The notes beneath the pieces were generated by a model. That model did not search any database, was not told the origin of the DNA, and saw only the letters and a program-made list of their open reading frames with translations. The position numbers and the translations under genes are program-made. From Echiichthys vipera (taxonomy: Eukaryota; Chordata; Actinopteri; Perciformes; Trachinidae): a stretch of DNA of 64,000 nucleotides. Location: assembly GCA_963691815.1 (NCBI GenBank), contig OY829652.1, positions 22,296,558 through 22,360,557 on the forward strand. The letters run 5' to 3'. Below are positions 62,801 through 64,000 of the stretch, piece after piece; position 1 is the stretch's first letter; each line of letters opens with the position of its first letter.

Positions 62801-63517
62801 TGATTGCACATTTCCAAATTTCGCAAACAAAACGTGGAGCTATGCTTTGTGCAGCTTTCATAGACTAACAGTAGCTTTGAATAGGGACAGGCTGAAGATG
62901 TAGCTAGTGCTACAAATGGATCCTAACGCTCCAGACACTAGTCCCCTTCCTGAAGAAAAAATGCTGTTCCACGAGTGGAGAGCTGCAGGCACAGCAGAGT
63001 TAGGCTAAAGTTACAGGATAATGGCAACTTCTCTATCTTTCAATAATGTTGTCAGACCCTTGCAATAACAATCTGAGCTTGTCACTGGCGAAAACACCAC
63101 TTTTGGCGGATGTACATTGATGGTCGCTATTGCCCCCATTCTATTACAGCTCAGTTCGCAGCAGCCATTATGCAGTGCTTGACCTCAAAACTGGACCAAT
63201 TTCTTAAAAAAAAGGTTTGTCACAGAAATGGGGAAATAGGGTGTAGGTAAAAAAAACATACCGACATTTCCCTTAAAAAAACAAGATATATAACATACAA
63301 TCTATCTGTTAAGTCACACAATGTTATTGAGACAACATTGAGTCGTGCTTACCCTGTAATGGGCCAGCTGTAGGGCAATCTGGATGAAGGCATCAGGACT
63401 GGTGCGGCACTTCTTAATCAGACCCTTGCCAAAGTCATTGAAGGGGAAAATGTGGGAGTCCACATCATCAGCCAGAGTCCTGGCTAATGTCAGAGAGCTC
63501 TGGATGTCCTCCTGGCA
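59827..63517 (-). CDS. cpt1a: Carnitine O-palmitoyltransferase 1, liver-type (CPT1A-like), C-terminal exons
   Basis: Six phase-0 exons on the minus strand, in coding order: 63517-63353, 61635-61504, 61374-61222, 60465-60352, 60081-59989 and 59910-59827. They encode the last 246 residues. Motifs are [65 protein letters not shown] (the STS substrate-binding motif of carnitine acyltransferases), YVSSGGGFGP, and DGYGVSYIIVGENLINFHIS. The protein ends LFQLDKKTK and then TGA. CPT1 sits in the outer mitochondrial membrane and makes acylcarnitine from acyl-CoA and carnitine, the malonyl-CoA-controlled step of fatty-acid oxidation. The catalytic His, the two membrane segments and the malonyl-CoA-sensing N-terminus are encoded beyond position 64000. 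GENLINFHISSK is closer to CPT1A than CPT1B; which fish co-ortholog it is cannot be settled here. Confidence 0.93.
61636..63352 (-). other. cpt1a intron hosting the Tc1 fragment
   Basis: 1.7 kb with GT-AG ends on the minus strand. Outside the Tc1 fragment nothing is recognised. Confidence 0.7.
61975..62870 (-). mobile_element. Decayed Tc1/mariner transposon in a cpt1a intron
   Basis: The left end CAGTGGTGATCAAAATTAGA follows TA at 61973-61974, as for Tc1 elements. Minus-strand frames at 62861-62529 (VPFSDESTFNL, VWRRPGERLNPKCVKKSVKL, VLVWGMFSAAG) and 62456-62235 (NPIGNLWKTLGNKV) are the middle and C-terminal transposase. The two parts are broken by frameshift or stop. The N-terminal DNA-binding domain and the opposite inverted end are missing. 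An A-rich tract lies at about 62155-62174. Confidence 0.85.
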
Positions 63518-64000
63518 CTAGAGGAAGTGATACAGTCATATGTTAGACTGAGCCGATGCAGCATGGCTTACAAAATACTTAAACAAAACAATTGAGAAAG
63601 CTCAAATTTCTCAAATTGATAGTGAAGGTCTTAAGTAGCCCAACCCAGTTTGTAATTATTGGGTAGTCCGACTGAGAACAATGATGGTTTATTTCAGATA
63701 AATCCTCTCCTTCTTGGAAGAGTATTGAAAATGTTTCAGTTGTCATTGTCTCTCCCTCAGTATTTATGCTCAGCAAAAGTTAAATCTTCACAAAGAATAC
63801 AAAAAAAATATATAGTTAGGAAAATGTTTACGGTGTGGTATCAGGTTAGAAAATATTTCAGCGAAACCTTCTCTCTAGATTTAGCCCACTATGGGGAGAC
63901 CATTTTTCCCACCAGGCAGATTAGATTCAGGTTTTATGAAGCGGACTAAAAACGGTTTAAAGAAAACAGGGGATTTGATGGCATTAGATAATGGGACCTT
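63518..64000 (-). other. cpt1a intron running off the right edge
   Basis: Upstream of the exon at 63517-63353 no further exon is seen before the window ends. Confidence 0.6.

Overview
This window is nuclear DNA of a vertebrate, most likely a ray-finned (teleost) fish. The evidence is GT-AG introns, vertebrate protein families, many long (CA/GT)n microsatellites, and a mix of hAT, Tc1/mariner, Penelope-like, LINE-tail and MITE repeats typical of fish. No bacterial, viral, CRISPR, tRNA or rRNA feature was recognised. Most listed reading frames are repeat translations or chance frames. The real coding sequence is a small set of short exons that I joined by splice phase.

Three genes are supported. 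(1) mrpl23 (mitochondrial ribosomal protein uL23m) lies on the minus strand at 3470-19853. Its first three coding exons are here and the rest lies off the left edge. A likely promoter at about 19.9-20.0 kb carries ETS/GABP-like and NRF-1-like motifs. (2) A complete 10-exon gene on the plus strand at 28708-49016 encodes a 693-residue type II membrane protein of the GH31 glycosidase family, of the SITS-binding protein/MYORG-like kind. Its residues at the expected catalytic aspartate positions look substituted. A long 3' UTR runs to a polyA signal near 51.7 kb. (3) The last six coding exons of a CPT1A-type carnitine O-palmitoyltransferase lie on the minus strand at 59827-63517, with a 3' UTR down to about 57.7 kb. 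The rest of that gene lies off the right edge. Genes 2 and 3 converge.

Repeats fill much of the remainder. mrpl23 introns hold a CpG-rich MITE with a perfect CRE palindrome (9.4-9.9 kb), two opposite copies of one dispersed repeat (8.7 and 17.6 kb) and a hAT element with a perfect 8-bp target duplication (15.6-16.7 kb). The 20-28 kb intergenic stretch holds long GT and GA arrays, LINE 3' tails and a foldback element with internal telomere-like repeats and a perfect hairpin. The gap between the convergent genes holds a MITE directly abutted by a Penelope-like retroelement. That retroelement has long inverted terminal repeats with hammerhead-ribozyme-like cores and a nonsense-broken RT/GIY-YIG frame. 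A decayed Tc1 transposon sits in a cpt1a intron.

I found no clear new multi-gene system. The points most worth a second look are the apparent GH31 pseudoenzyme, the inverted-repeat Penelope element with its ribozyme cores, and the telomere-repeat foldback element.
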